Assembly (NCBI GenBank): GCA_019423265.1
Contig: JAHZBS010000161.1
Coordinates: forward strand, 1-5,658
DNA: 5,658 bases
Direction of reading: 5' to 3'
Source of the DNA: Clostridiales bacterium
GTDB taxonomy: Bacteria; Bacillota_A; Clostridia; Lachnospirales; Bianqueaceae
Within the stretch, counting starts at the first letter, position 1. Each line of letters begins with the position of its first letter. Of this stretch, positions 1-5,587 are shown piece by piece. Made by a program: the position numbers and the translations under genes. The notes beneath the pieces were generated by a model. That model did no database searches. It saw only the letters and a program-made list of their open reading frames with translations, and was not told the origin of the DNA.

Positions 1-1239
1 CCCTGGTCCCTCCGGCGTTCCCCCGTCGGAGGCGACATAGCTGTCGATCATCTCCCTCATATCCTTCTCCGCATCCAAGAGCCAGGACTCATAGCGGGGA
101 TATGGGTGGACCAAGGCCAGCAGCCCGGTGATCCGGCCCACGTTGAACACGATCCCCTGATTCATATGCCGGATATAGGAGACGGTCTTAAAGTCCGCTT
201 CCAATCTGGGCAGACCCTTCATGATCATGGCATCCCAGATGATGTGGCGTCCATGCCAGGTCAGAAGAGCGCCAGCCCAATCTAGCACTTTGGCACAGGC
301 CTTCAACAGCACCTCCTCCGTAAAAGAACGGTGGTGCCAGGTGGCGCCGGGAAATATCCCCATCAGACTTTCGCACCAATACTGACTGTGTGCCACGGAC
401 AGCGCCATCCGGCAGGCCATTTTTAACATGGGAATATTCTCATCCAGGATCCCGATGAACGCCAGTTTCTCCATGGCAAGATTCAGAACCGGCCGGTTCC
501 AATCCCGATTTCGTATCCATCGGTGGTCAGAACTGCTGATGTAGGTCTGAATGTCCGCCTCCGGGTCTATCCTCATGGCCTCCTCCGCCTCCTGGCGCAA
601 TGTTTTCATGGCGGAGGCGTACAGGGGATTGTTCAGCTTTTTCCGCAGAGCGGGCAATTCATCCTCATCGAAATAGATTCCCATCATCGGCTTGATCTCA
701 TATGTCTGGGCAAAACAGCCCTCCCACTGAGAATCGTAAGGACTTTTGGCCGCCTCCAGTTCTTCCCGCTTCGACCGATTCGCCAAGCCAAGCCAACAGA
801 GCAGCCCTGCGCACGACTCGCTCCCCGTCTTCTGAAACTCGTACCGGAGATGAGTCAGCTTGATTCCGGAAAAGGTTCCCACGTACTCCGTCGTGTCATC
901 ATCCCCGACCGCATCGAGCAGCAGCCGTTGCTCCCCGTCGATTTCACCGTACAGCCGGTATGTCAAATTTTGGGGAAAGCTTGCAAAGACTCGCAGTTCA
1001 TCGTATCCCGTGAGATCGACGTCACAATCCCTCTCCATCGTGATGGGGGCTTCTCCCAGCTGCTGTTCAATGGCGATGCGGACGCCGCACCAGTATGGGA
1101 AAATTTTGGCCGCCGCCTCATGATAGCAAATCTGATAGTTTTGGAGCACCGAGTACTTCTCGTTGTCCGGATAGGACTCTCCGCCGTCCCAGTAGGGCTC
1201 CAGGATCGTCTCTGCATAATTGATGGGTACATTTCTCAT
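1..1239 (-). CDS. Heparinase II/III-family polysaccharide lyase, N-terminal part (runs off the window)
   Basis: The frame is open for 413 codons from ATG at 1239 to base 1 with no stop, so the C-terminal part is missing. A strong GGAGGT site (1247-1252) lies 7 bases before the ATG and fixes the start. Residues about 60-150 look like a small beta-rich accessory domain. From about residue 180 the chain becomes helical, as in the (alpha/alpha) toroid of heparinase II/III and alginate-lyase enzymes. Family-like segments are YFDEDELPALRKKL (189-202), WHHRSFTEEVLLKA (301-314), RHMNQGIVFNVGR (357-369, where relatives carry an Asn/His pair near the active site) and SDGGTPEGPG (404-413), which normally precedes the catalytic Tyr. 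Such enzymes cleave uronic-acid polysaccharides or oligosaccharides by beta-elimination. The N-terminus (MRNVPINYAETILEP) shows no signal peptide, so a cytoplasmic enzyme acting on imported oligosaccharides is inferred. The substrate cannot be read from this part. Family call is from remembered motifs, not a search. Confidence 0.78.
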   Translation of the reverse strand, partial: MRNVPINYAETILEPYWDGGESYPDNEKYSVLQNYQICYHEAAAKIFPYWCGVRIAIEQQLGEAPITMERDCDVDLTGYDELRVFASFPQNLTYRLYGEIDGEQRLLLDAVGDDDTTEYVGTFSGIKLTHLRYEFQKTGSESCAGLLCWLGLANRSKREELEAAKSPYDSQWEGCFAQTYEIKPMMGIYFDEDELPALRKKLNNPLYASAMKTLRQEAEEAMRIDPEADIQTYISSSDHRWIRNRDWNRPVLNLAMEKLAFIGILDENIPMLKMACRMALSVAHSQYWCESLMGIFPGATWHHRSFTEEVLLKACAKVLDWAGALLTWHGRHIIWDAMIMKGLPRLEADFKTVSYIRHMNQGIVFNVGRITGLLALVHPYPRYESWLLDAEKDMREMIDSYVASDGGTPEGPG

Positions 1240-1297
1240 GGATTCCACCTCCGTATAATATACTTTTTGCTACCTTTCGCAGGTTCAGCCCCTGACT

Positions 1298-1462
1298 TTA
1301 GACACCGTAGTCTCTATACTGTCCCGGCCCATCCACTGGAAAGGTGCTGACAACGCGAACCGACTTGACGGTCCCATCTCCGTTCAGCAGCACGTAGGCC
1401 GTCTCATGCGTATCTTGGTCCATGGCGGAGACCGGAACATATACGTCCTGTTTTTCATAATG
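1298..1462 (-). pseudogene. Fragment of a repeat/surface-type protein (YVLLNGDGTVKSVRVVSTF motif)
   Basis: Between TAG (1463-1465) and TAA (1298-1300) one minus frame reads as plausible protein. From the only internal ATG (1423) it gives 41 residues, including ETAYVLLNGDGTVKSVRVVS and ending GQYRDYGV. The E-T-x-Y-V-x-L-x-x-D-G-x-V-x-x-x-x-V-V pattern resembles segments I recall from large clostridial extracellular proteins of the type KxETVYVxLDADGxV, which there continue past DYG. Here the frame stops right after DYG and has a stop just upstream of the fragment. No Shine-Dalgarno site precedes the ATG. I read it as the remnant of a longer gene. A real 41-residue peptide or chance are alternatives. 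Confidence 0.38.
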
Positions 1463-1464
1463 CT

Positions 1465-1480
1465 ATGTATATCAATACAT
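1465..1480. repeat. Short dyad ATGTAT-N4-ATACAT
   Basis: A perfect 6-bp inverted repeat with a four-base centre (atca) lies just downstream, in the minus direction, of the terminator hairpin and before the decayed coding fragment. It is operator-sized and could bind a dimeric regulator of whatever was transcribed from here. AT-rich DNA produces such dyads by chance, and no promoter is clearly tied to it. Confidence 0.2.
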
Positions 1481-1491
1481 TAAATCAGCAA

Positions 1492-1525
1492 AAAAGCATC
1501 TGCTCAGGAGCAAACAGATGCTTTT
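1492..1525 (-). terminator. Rho-independent terminator (potentially bidirectional)
   Basis: A perfect 11-bp stem is formed by AAAAGCATCTG (1492-1502) and CAGATGCTTTT (1515-1525) around a 12-base loop. On the minus strand the stem is followed by a run of T residues (opposite the A run from about 1490). It therefore fits termination of the transcript leaving the metallopeptidase gene, about 130 bases after that stop codon. The right arm also ends in four T on the plus strand, so it could stop opposing transcription as well. Confidence 0.7.
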
Positions 1526-1579
1526 GGCACTGCTCATGGCTTACGTGGATATTATATCATCTTTCTTCGCCATGTCAAT

Positions 1580-1669
1580 TTACTTAATGATAAAAAGTTT
1601 GTCCCCGGGGCGGACATTTCCTACGGGATTATTCCACTCTCTACAAGTCATTTCATAATCATTCCTCGT
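1580..1669 (-). pseudogene. LysM-domain C-terminal fragment
   Basis: In the minus frame ending at TAA (1580-1582) the sequence ends with REWNNPVGNVRPGDKLFIIK. This resembles the second half of a LysM peptidoglycan-binding motif: the helix-2 'lxxWN' step, then 'vrPGqkLfI'. The frame is closed upstream by a stop at 1670-1672, so only about 29 codons exist. The usual first half (YxVkxGDTLwxIA) is absent. It overlaps the last codons of the metallopeptidase gene in another frame. I see it as the 3' stub of a LysM protein whose 5' part was replaced by, or lost next to, the metallopeptidase gene. The match is short and judged by eye. Confidence 0.35.
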
Positions 1670-2492
1670 TCAGAAATAGCGCTAATTCCTTTTTTATCGC
1701 ATCGGTAGTCAGAATCGCAATATTCTGTACAGTATATCTCTTCTCAAGTTCCCGCACAAATTCACAGCCGAGGTAGTAACCTATATTGCTCTGTCCCATA
1801 AATGTATTCCAATCACCGAAAAAACAGTTGGTGCTTTCACCTTTTGCCAGGCATTTGCCATATGTCTGCTTAATCTTGCGAATGTTTTCACTGCAGAAAG
1901 AAAGCCAGCCATCTTGATTTTGGTGATAAAAGTCCTCCTTATAGAGCAGCTGTGAGACACGCGAAGCAAAACCTTCTGTATAGAGCTGCCATATTGGTTG
2001 ACACGGTTTTGGCATGTCCTTCCGCAGTGCAAAATGAAGTAAATGTGCCGTTTCATGACAAATCAGATCACACATACCATCCTTATCATGCCATCCAAGT
2101 TCTGCTATTTTTTCAACGCCTAAAAGGATCGCGGGGTTTCCGTCCATCGCTGTCGCCCACCCCGCACCGTTGCACAATCCAAGATAAAAGAGAATCGTGA
2201 TATCTAAATCAACATCAAATAATTTGGATGCTTTTTCCGGCAGAAAGGATTGGATTTCGGCAATAGAGCTATGTGCGGACTCGATTCGATCAAAATGACG
2301 ATATAGGGCATCATTAAGAACCGGCATCAAATCTTTTTCATAATCATACCGTGAGGCATCGTCAAAACATTTTTTATACAACGATGGAGATATGCCGTTT
2401 GCATAAGTTTTATATGTTTCAAGTGAAAACTCGATGTTGTCTTCTTTGTATTCTACTATCTGCGGAAAAGTGTCTATTATCTGTATTTTCAT
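1659..2492 (-). CDS. Putative zinc metallopeptidase with HETAH motif
   Basis: The product is 277 residues, counted from ATG at 2492. A TTG start 24 bases upstream is possible, but a GGAGG site (2502-2506) sits 9 bases before the ATG and decides for it. The central segment DLICHETAHLLHF holds an HExxH zinc site (His146, Glu147, His150). It is followed 23 residues later by Glu173 in YTEGFASR, a plausible third ligand as in gluzincin peptidases. The later stretch NIGYYLGCEFVREL (236-249) resembles the conserved tail of predicted Zn-proteases of DUF2268 type. That family placement is only a recollection. There is no signal peptide or membrane segment, so the protein is probably cytoplasmic. Base composition is clearly more AT-rich (near 40% GC by eye) than ilvA or the lyase gene (well above 50%), hinting at acquisition from elsewhere. 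It starts 83 bases after ridA without an obvious promoter or terminator between, so read-through from ilvA-ridA is possible. The substrate is unknown. Confidence 0.75.
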   Translation of the reverse strand: MKIQIIDTFPQIVEYKEDNIEFSLETYKTYANGISPSLYKKCFDDASRYDYEKDLMPVLNDALYRHFDRIESAHSSIAEIQSFLPEKASKLFDVDLDITILFYLGLCNGAGWATAMDGNPAILLGVEKIAELGWHDKDGMCDLICHETAHLLHFALRKDMPKPCQPIWQLYTEGFASRVSQLLYKEDFYHQNQDGWLSFCSENIRKIKQTYGKCLAKGESTNCFFGDWNTFMGQSNIGYYLGCEFVRELEKRYTVQNIAILTTDAIKKELALFLNEE

Positions 2493-2575
2493 CGATTTAT
2501 TCCTCCGCCTGTCCAATGGGAAACAAGTTCGGATTTATACAGCTGCCTCTCTCTTTGCCCCACGCCCTGCCTGCT

Positions 2576-2950
2576 CTAGCTGAGCACGGCGATGACCTCC
2601 ACTTCCACCTTCACGTTTTTCGGCAGCGTTTTGACCGCTACGCAGGAGCGCGCCGGCTTACCGGTAAAGTATCTCGCGTAAATCTCGTTAAAGGCGGCAA
2701 AGTCATCCATGCTGCTCAAAAAGCAAGTGGTTTTGACCGCTTTCCCAAGGTCGCTCCCCGCCGCTTTCAGTACAGCTTGCAGGTTTTTCATAACCTGCTC
2801 CGTCTGCTCCCCGATGGACTGCGCCTCCACCCTGCCGGTTGCCGGATCGATGGGGATCTGTCCGGAGGTAAATATAAACTCTCCCGCCACAATAGCCTGT
2901 GAATAGGGTCCGATGGCTTCCGGCGCCTGATTTGTATAAATCGTTTCCAT
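2576..2950 (-). CDS. ridA: RidA family enamine/imine deaminase
   Basis: The 124-residue product has the length and motifs of the RidA/YjgF/UK114 family. They are the N-terminal EAIGPYSQA (11-19), FTSGQIPIDPATG (27-39) and the signature ARSCVAVKTLPKNVKVEVEV with the key Arg101 and the acidic residues Glu116 and Glu118. In the trimeric enzyme the arginine binds the substrate carboxylate between subunits. RidA hydrolyses enamines and imines such as 2-aminocrotonate, released by PLP enzymes including threonine deaminase, to keto acids plus ammonia, and so protects other PLP enzymes in the cytosol. The gene starts 18 bases after ilvA. Its AAGGAAG site (2958-2964) lies 7 bases before the ATG and next to the ilvA stop codon, so the two are translated from one message and share T-box control. 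No intrinsic terminator is seen after it. Confidence 0.95.
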   Translation of the reverse strand: METIYTNQAPEAIGPYSQAIVAGEFIFTSGQIPIDPATGRVEAQSIGEQTEQVMKNLQAVLKAAGSDLGKAVKTTCFLSSMDDFAAFNEIYARYFTGKPARSCVAVKTLPKNVKVEVEVIAVLS

Positions 2951-2968
2951 GCTGCAACTTCCTTTCCT

Positions 2969-4162
2969 CTATATAATTTTATATCCAGCCTGCAAAACGG
3001 CTTCCCGGATCTGCTGTATATGATCGAAATCCCGCGTCTCCATGACGATGCGCAGCAGGCACGCATTGACATCCGTGTCCACATCCGCCCGGTCATGATA
3101 GATCGACACCACGTTTCCTCCTAAGTCTGCGATAATCTTTGAGACATCTTTGAGCTGTCCCGGCTTATCCACCAGCTCGATGGTCATATCCACCGACCGG
3201 CCGGATTTGAGGAGCCCTCGGTTGATGACGCGAGACAGAATCGTTACATCGATATTGCCTCCGGAGACGAGGCAGACGACATTTTTCCCCTCCACGGGAA
3301 CTTTGCCAAACATCACAGCGGCAATGGAAACCGCTCCGGCTCCTTCTGCAATCATCTTCTGCTGTTCGATCAGCGCCAGGATCGCCGTCGATATCTCATC
3401 GTCCGTCACTGTCACGACTTCGTCCACATAGCGCCGGCACAGGTCGTAGGTCAGATCTCCAGGCCGCTTTACCGCGATCCCATCCGCAATGGTCTTCACC
3501 GTCTCCAGCGCCTCTTTCTTGCCGGATGTGATGGCGTTGAACATGGACGGGGCCCCAGTGGCCTGCACTCCATAGATCCGGCACTCCGGGCGCAATCGCT
3601 TGATGGCGTAGGCGATGCCGGAGATCAATCCACCACCTCCGACCGGGACAACAATGGCGTCCACGCTGGGCAGCTGGTCGAGAATTTCAAGGCCGATGGT
3701 CCCTTGCCCCGCTATGACCATCTCATCGTCAAACGGATGAATAAAAGTATACCCCATTTCCTTTTGTAATTCAAGCGCTTTTTCGTAGGCATCGTCGTAG
3801 GCCCCCTCCACCAGGCATACCTCCGCACCGTAGCTCTTGGTGGCCTCCACTTTCGAAATGGGCGCTCCGTCCGGAATGCAGATCATGGCAGGAATCTTAT
3901 TCTTCTGGGCGGCCAGCGCAACGCCCTGGGCATGGTTGCCGGCGGAGCAGGCGATGACGCCCTTCTTCTTCTCATCATCGCTCAACTGCGATATTTTGTA
4001 GTAAGCTCCCCGAACCTTGAAGGAACCCGTCACCTGGAGATTCTCCGTCTTAAGATAGATCTTTCCGCCGGCGTGTAGCTTCGGCGCATAGATAAGGTCC
4101 GTCTTCCGGATCACATCCTTCAAAACATAAGAGGCATGGTAAATCTTGTCCAGTGTCAACAT
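2969..4162 (-). CDS. ilvA: Threonine ammonia-lyase (threonine deaminase), short form with ACT domain
   Basis: The 397-residue PLP enzyme of fold type II converts L-threonine to 2-ketobutyrate and ammonia, the first step of isoleucine synthesis. Visible motifs are TGSFKVRGA (45-53) with the Schiff-base Lys49, SAGNHAQG (73-80), the phosphate-binding VGGGGLISG (174-182) and VSGGNID (299-305). Residues about 326-397 (MTIELVDKPGQL onward) form one ACT-type regulatory domain. This is the shorter architecture of many Gram-positive bacteria, also called TdcB-like, rather than the roughly 510-residue E. coli IlvA. Sequence alone does not separate biosynthetic from catabolic use, but the T-box with an Ile specifier candidate directly upstream argues for isoleucine synthesis. 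The start at 4162 is supported by GGGGAGAG (4170-4177), 7 bases upstream. It is followed closely by ridA. Whether isoleucine or valine binds the ACT domain cannot be told from the sequence. Confidence 0.95.
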   Translation of the reverse strand: MLTLDKIYHASYVLKDVIRKTDLIYAPKLHAGGKIYLKTENLQVTGSFKVRGAYYKISQLSDDEKKKGVIACSAGNHAQGVALAAQKNKIPAMICIPDGAPISKVEATKSYGAEVCLVEGAYDDAYEKALELQKEMGYTFIHPFDDEMVIAGQGTIGLEILDQLPSVDAIVVPVGGGGLISGIAYAIKRLRPECRIYGVQATGAPSMFNAITSGKKEALETVKTIADGIAVKRPGDLTYDLCRRYVDEVVTVTDDEISTAILALIEQQKMIAEGAGAVSIAAVMFGKVPVEGKNVVCLVSGGNIDVTILSRVINRGLLKSGRSVDMTIELVDKPGQLKDVSKIIADLGGNVVSIYHDRADVDTDVNACLLRIVMETRDFDHIQQIREAVLQAGYKII

Positions 4163-4181
4163 CGCAAATCTCTCCCCATCA

Positions 4182-4220
4182 TAAAAATACAGCCCTCATC
4201 TCCATTAGAGACGAAGGCTG
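4182..4220 (-). terminator. Regulated terminator of the T-box leader
   Basis: The transcript arms at 4208-4220 and 4190-4202 pair over all 13 positions when two G-U wobbles are allowed, around a five-base loop, and are followed by U residues (4182-4188). In the plus-strand sense both wobble positions become mismatches, so the hairpin is built for the minus transcript. It ends 20 bases before the ilvA ATG and excludes the antiterminator. Confidence 0.92.
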
Positions 4221-4446
4221 ACGCTTCCGCGGTACCACTCTAGTTGCCGCGACGTATACGCGGCCTCTTCTTACGCATCCAACAATGCGCGCTCCGATAA
4301 CGGGGAGCTCTCCGGGTCCGCTTACTGCTGTTTCTGCGGGCCGGCTCCGAGACGATACGATACATGGAGGCGAAGTTCCTGGAACCTTACACCAGCCGGT
4401 TCCTCTCTGTTAGGACCAACCCCCAACGTGTTCTCTTCTTAGCAGT
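4182..4446 (-). promoter_or_regulatory. T-box riboswitch, probably tRNA-Ile responsive, controlling ilvA-ridA
   Basis: The leader carries the conserved T-box AGAGTGGTACCGCGG at 4227-4241. Stem I closes through ACTGCT (4441-4446) with AGCAGT (4324-4329). Its apical hairpin is GGAACC/GGTTCC (4398-4403 with 4381-4386) around a GCTGGTGTAAG-like loop that matches the tRNA-elbow-binding consensus. On the 3' side of Stem I the bases ATGT-ATC-G place an ATC isoleucine codon at 4359-4361 as the likely specifier. A second ATC at 4354-4356 is an alternative, and no Thr codon ACC appears there. Between Stem I and the T-box are hairpins CGCAT/ATGCG (4274-4289) and GCCGCG/CGCGGC (4246-4264). The antiterminator pairs AGAG and GCG of the T-box with CGTCTCT (4207-4213), which is also the terminator's 5' arm. 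The bulge TGGT fits a tRNA 3' end ACCA. Uncharged tRNA would stabilise the antiterminator and allow ilvA-ridA expression. Confidence 0.95.
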
Positions 4447-4449
4447 ATC

Positions 4450-4478
4450 ACTATACGACAATTTTCAGAATTTGTCAA
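4450..4478 (-). promoter_or_regulatory. Sigma-A promoter of the T-box-ilvA-ridA transcript
   Basis: A perfect -35 TTGACA (4473-4478) is followed by a 17-base spacer and -10 TATAGT (4450-4455). The start point is expected near 4442-4444, at the foot of Stem I. The -35 box lies within the last codons (Ile-Asp-Lys) of the upstream gene and the spacer covers its stop codon. Confidence 0.88.
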
Positions 4479-5475
4479 TCCCCGTTTCATGAAATACTGC
4501 GCATAAGGCTCTCTCTTCGTCCTCCCGCATGGCAAGCAAATGCATTTGAACGGTCGCCAAACCTTGGGGCTGTTTTGTCATTGAGTGCTTTAGCATGAGA
4601 TTTTTGATATGGGCTGCGCGTTCCGCAATCTCATCGAATTTTCCTAGGATGTCGCCGGAACACTCTAACGCTCTCTCTTTTAGAAGATATCGGATTCGTT
4701 TCGCCATCACGGTTTTATGCTCGTACAGCAGGGTGAAGGCCCGTATATCCATGAAATCCTCACCCTTTTCAATTTGATCTACGTAAGCCTGCATTTCTCG
4801 GTATACCGCTAACCCATACACCATGTCAGGTTTGGCGTTCCCGTACATTTTAAACCGCTTGGACGTGTCTGCCGACTGGAGATAGTCCGATACCATCTCC
4901 TGGATATTCTCAAAGTCCAAGGCAAACCGTTTCTCCTTATTGACTCGCAGAATGACCATGGACCGCTTCTCCGTCACGGAAGCAAATGCGTTCTGCAGCG
5001 CCTTGTACGGGATATGGGTTGAGGTATACCGATGGTTCTCGTCAAATCCGACTGTCAAGAAATGCTGTTGAGAATCATCATATCCATAGAGCAGAAAATC
5101 ATGGGTTCTATGCTCCGTCCGGAAGGCCAAGCGGTGCTCCGTATAGTATTCGTCTAAAAAGACATTCACATATCCTTCGCTCTGTATTATCCAGCGGGCT
5201 AACTCGACTATGTCAGCTCTCATCACCCGCAGCATCTCCTGCGACATGCGCTCCACATCCAAAAGTGGGTAGTAATCCCAGACTCCGTGGATCAGATTGA
5301 GGCCATAGAAATTGAGCTTGTGGGGGCTCCCGATCTGATAGTACAGCTGGATATAATTGGTGTAAAACCAGCTCTCAAAATCAGGATGATTTTCCATAAC
5401 GGCCAGCGGATAGGCGTGAAATAGAAATGTTTTGATGGAGGGAACAAAGATCGGCAAGGTCATCTCCTGGGGCAT
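4465..5475 (-). CDS. BtrH/C39-peptidase-like fold protein of unknown function
   Basis: The 336-residue soluble protein has no signal peptide or membrane helix. The part I can place is residues about 101-175: VNVFLDEYY (103-111), then HRTHDFLLYGYDD (122-134), TVGFDENHRYTSTHIPYKAL (141-160). A His-x-x-His-Asp/GYDD segment, a short loop, then a 'Y..hI.Y..L..A' helix is the layout of papain-like folds such as BtrH N-terminal domains and C39-type peptidases. Relatives I recall occur near nonribosomal peptide or antibiotic clusters. Those enzymes use an N-terminal Cys, but here the only cysteines are Cys272 and Cys325, so either the nucleophile is lost or the assignment is wrong. Residues about 185-336 are helical and charged, perhaps a separate domain. 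The ATG at 5475 is preceded by AGAGAGG (5485-5491) with 9 bases between; an internal ATG at 5463 has no usable spacing. The gene has its own promoter. Its stop codon lies inside the next promoter, and no terminator of its own is visible. Real function unknown. Confidence 0.72.
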   Translation of the reverse strand: MPQEMTLPIFVPSIKTFLFHAYPLAVMENHPDFESWFYTNYIQLYYQIGSPHKLNFYGLNLIHGVWDYYPLLDVERMSQEMLRVMRADIVELARWIIQSEGYVNVFLDEYYTEHRLAFRTEHRTHDFLLYGYDDSQQHFLTVGFDENHRYTSTHIPYKALQNAFASVTEKRSMVILRVNKEKRFALDFENIQEMVSDYLQSADTSKRFKMYGNAKPDMVYGLAVYREMQAYVDQIEKGEDFMDIRAFTLLYEHKTVMAKRIRYLLKERALECSGDILGKFDEIAERAAHIKNLMLKHSMTKQPQGLATVQMHLLAMREDEERALCAVFHETGIDKF

Positions 5476-5506
5476 CGTGTCAATCCTCTCTTCTTAAGCT
5501 ATGATC

Positions 5507-5530
5507 CGAGTATTCAAAGCTAAATACTCG
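5507..5530 (-). repeat. Perfect hairpin in the 5' leader of the 336-residue protein gene
   Basis: CGAGTATT and AATACTCG form a perfect 8-bp inverted repeat around an eight-base loop. It lies between the predicted start point (near 5551-5553) and the ribosome binding site at 5485-5491. No U run follows, so it is not a terminator. It could stabilise the 5' end of the message, or as DNA serve as a downstream operator. No known riboswitch consensus is recognised in this short leader of about 75 bases. Confidence 0.5.
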
Positions 5531-5558
5531 TCCAGCTAGTTGTCAAATTTTCACTTCT

Positions 5559-5587
5559 AGTGTACTTTATATGGAAAGATTTGTCAA
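5559..5587 (-). promoter_or_regulatory. Sigma-A promoter of the 336-residue protein gene
   Basis: A perfect -35 TTGACA (5582-5587), a 17-base spacer and -10 TACACT (5559-5564, four of six consensus bases) face the gene at 4465-5475, giving a leader of roughly 75 bases. A second TTGACA at 5541-5546 has no good -10 at the right distance. The DNA upstream to base 5658 is AT-rich with a small ACACGTGT palindrome (5645-5652) and no recognisable gene. Confidence 0.78.

Larger units (their letters stand above)
1240..1658. other. Gene-poor junction between the lyase and metallopeptidase genes
   Basis: No intact gene is supported in these 419 bases. Reading in the minus direction they hold a short LysM-like tail, a hairpin terminator, a 16-base dyad, a decayed coding fragment and finally the ribosome binding site of the lyase gene. 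No convincing sigma-A promoter for the lyase is visible. AT-rich hexamers at about 1255-1262 lack a matching -35 and would place the start point on the ribosome binding site. The mixture of fragments suggests past insertion or deletion here. Confidence 0.5.

Noticed and set aside
523..1350. Plus-strand open frame of 275 codons
   Set aside because: It is antisense to the heparinase-family gene. That gene has a strong ribosome binding site and recognisable family motifs, whereas this product has shadow-like composition (rich in Arg, Leu, Pro) and no motif.
1535..1574. CATGGC...GCCATG inverted repeat
   Set aside because: Only 6 bp with a 28-base loop and no T run, so it is likely chance.
2493..2516. 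TTG start extending the metallopeptidase by eight residues (MDRRRNKS)
   Set aside because: The extension is read through the GGAGG ribosome binding site of the ATG at 2492 and has no binding site of its own.
2493..2575. Promoter for the metallopeptidase gene (TATAAA-like hexamer in the gap after ridA)
   Set aside because: No acceptable -35 box at 16-18 bases. The hexamer alone is not enough in AT-containing DNA.
2351..2902. Plus-strand open frame of 183 codons
   Set aside because: It runs antisense across the start of the metallopeptidase gene and most of ridA, with no ribosome binding site or recognisable domain. It is a shadow.
3150..3431. Plus-strand open frame of 93 codons
   Set aside because: Serine/threonine-rich antisense translation of ilvA, a typical shadow of a GC-biased gene.
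4182..4446. A conventional leader-peptide attenuator for ilvA
   Set aside because: No short ORF rich in Ile/Leu/Val codons precedes the terminator, and the conserved T-box sequence with Stem I explains the leader fully.
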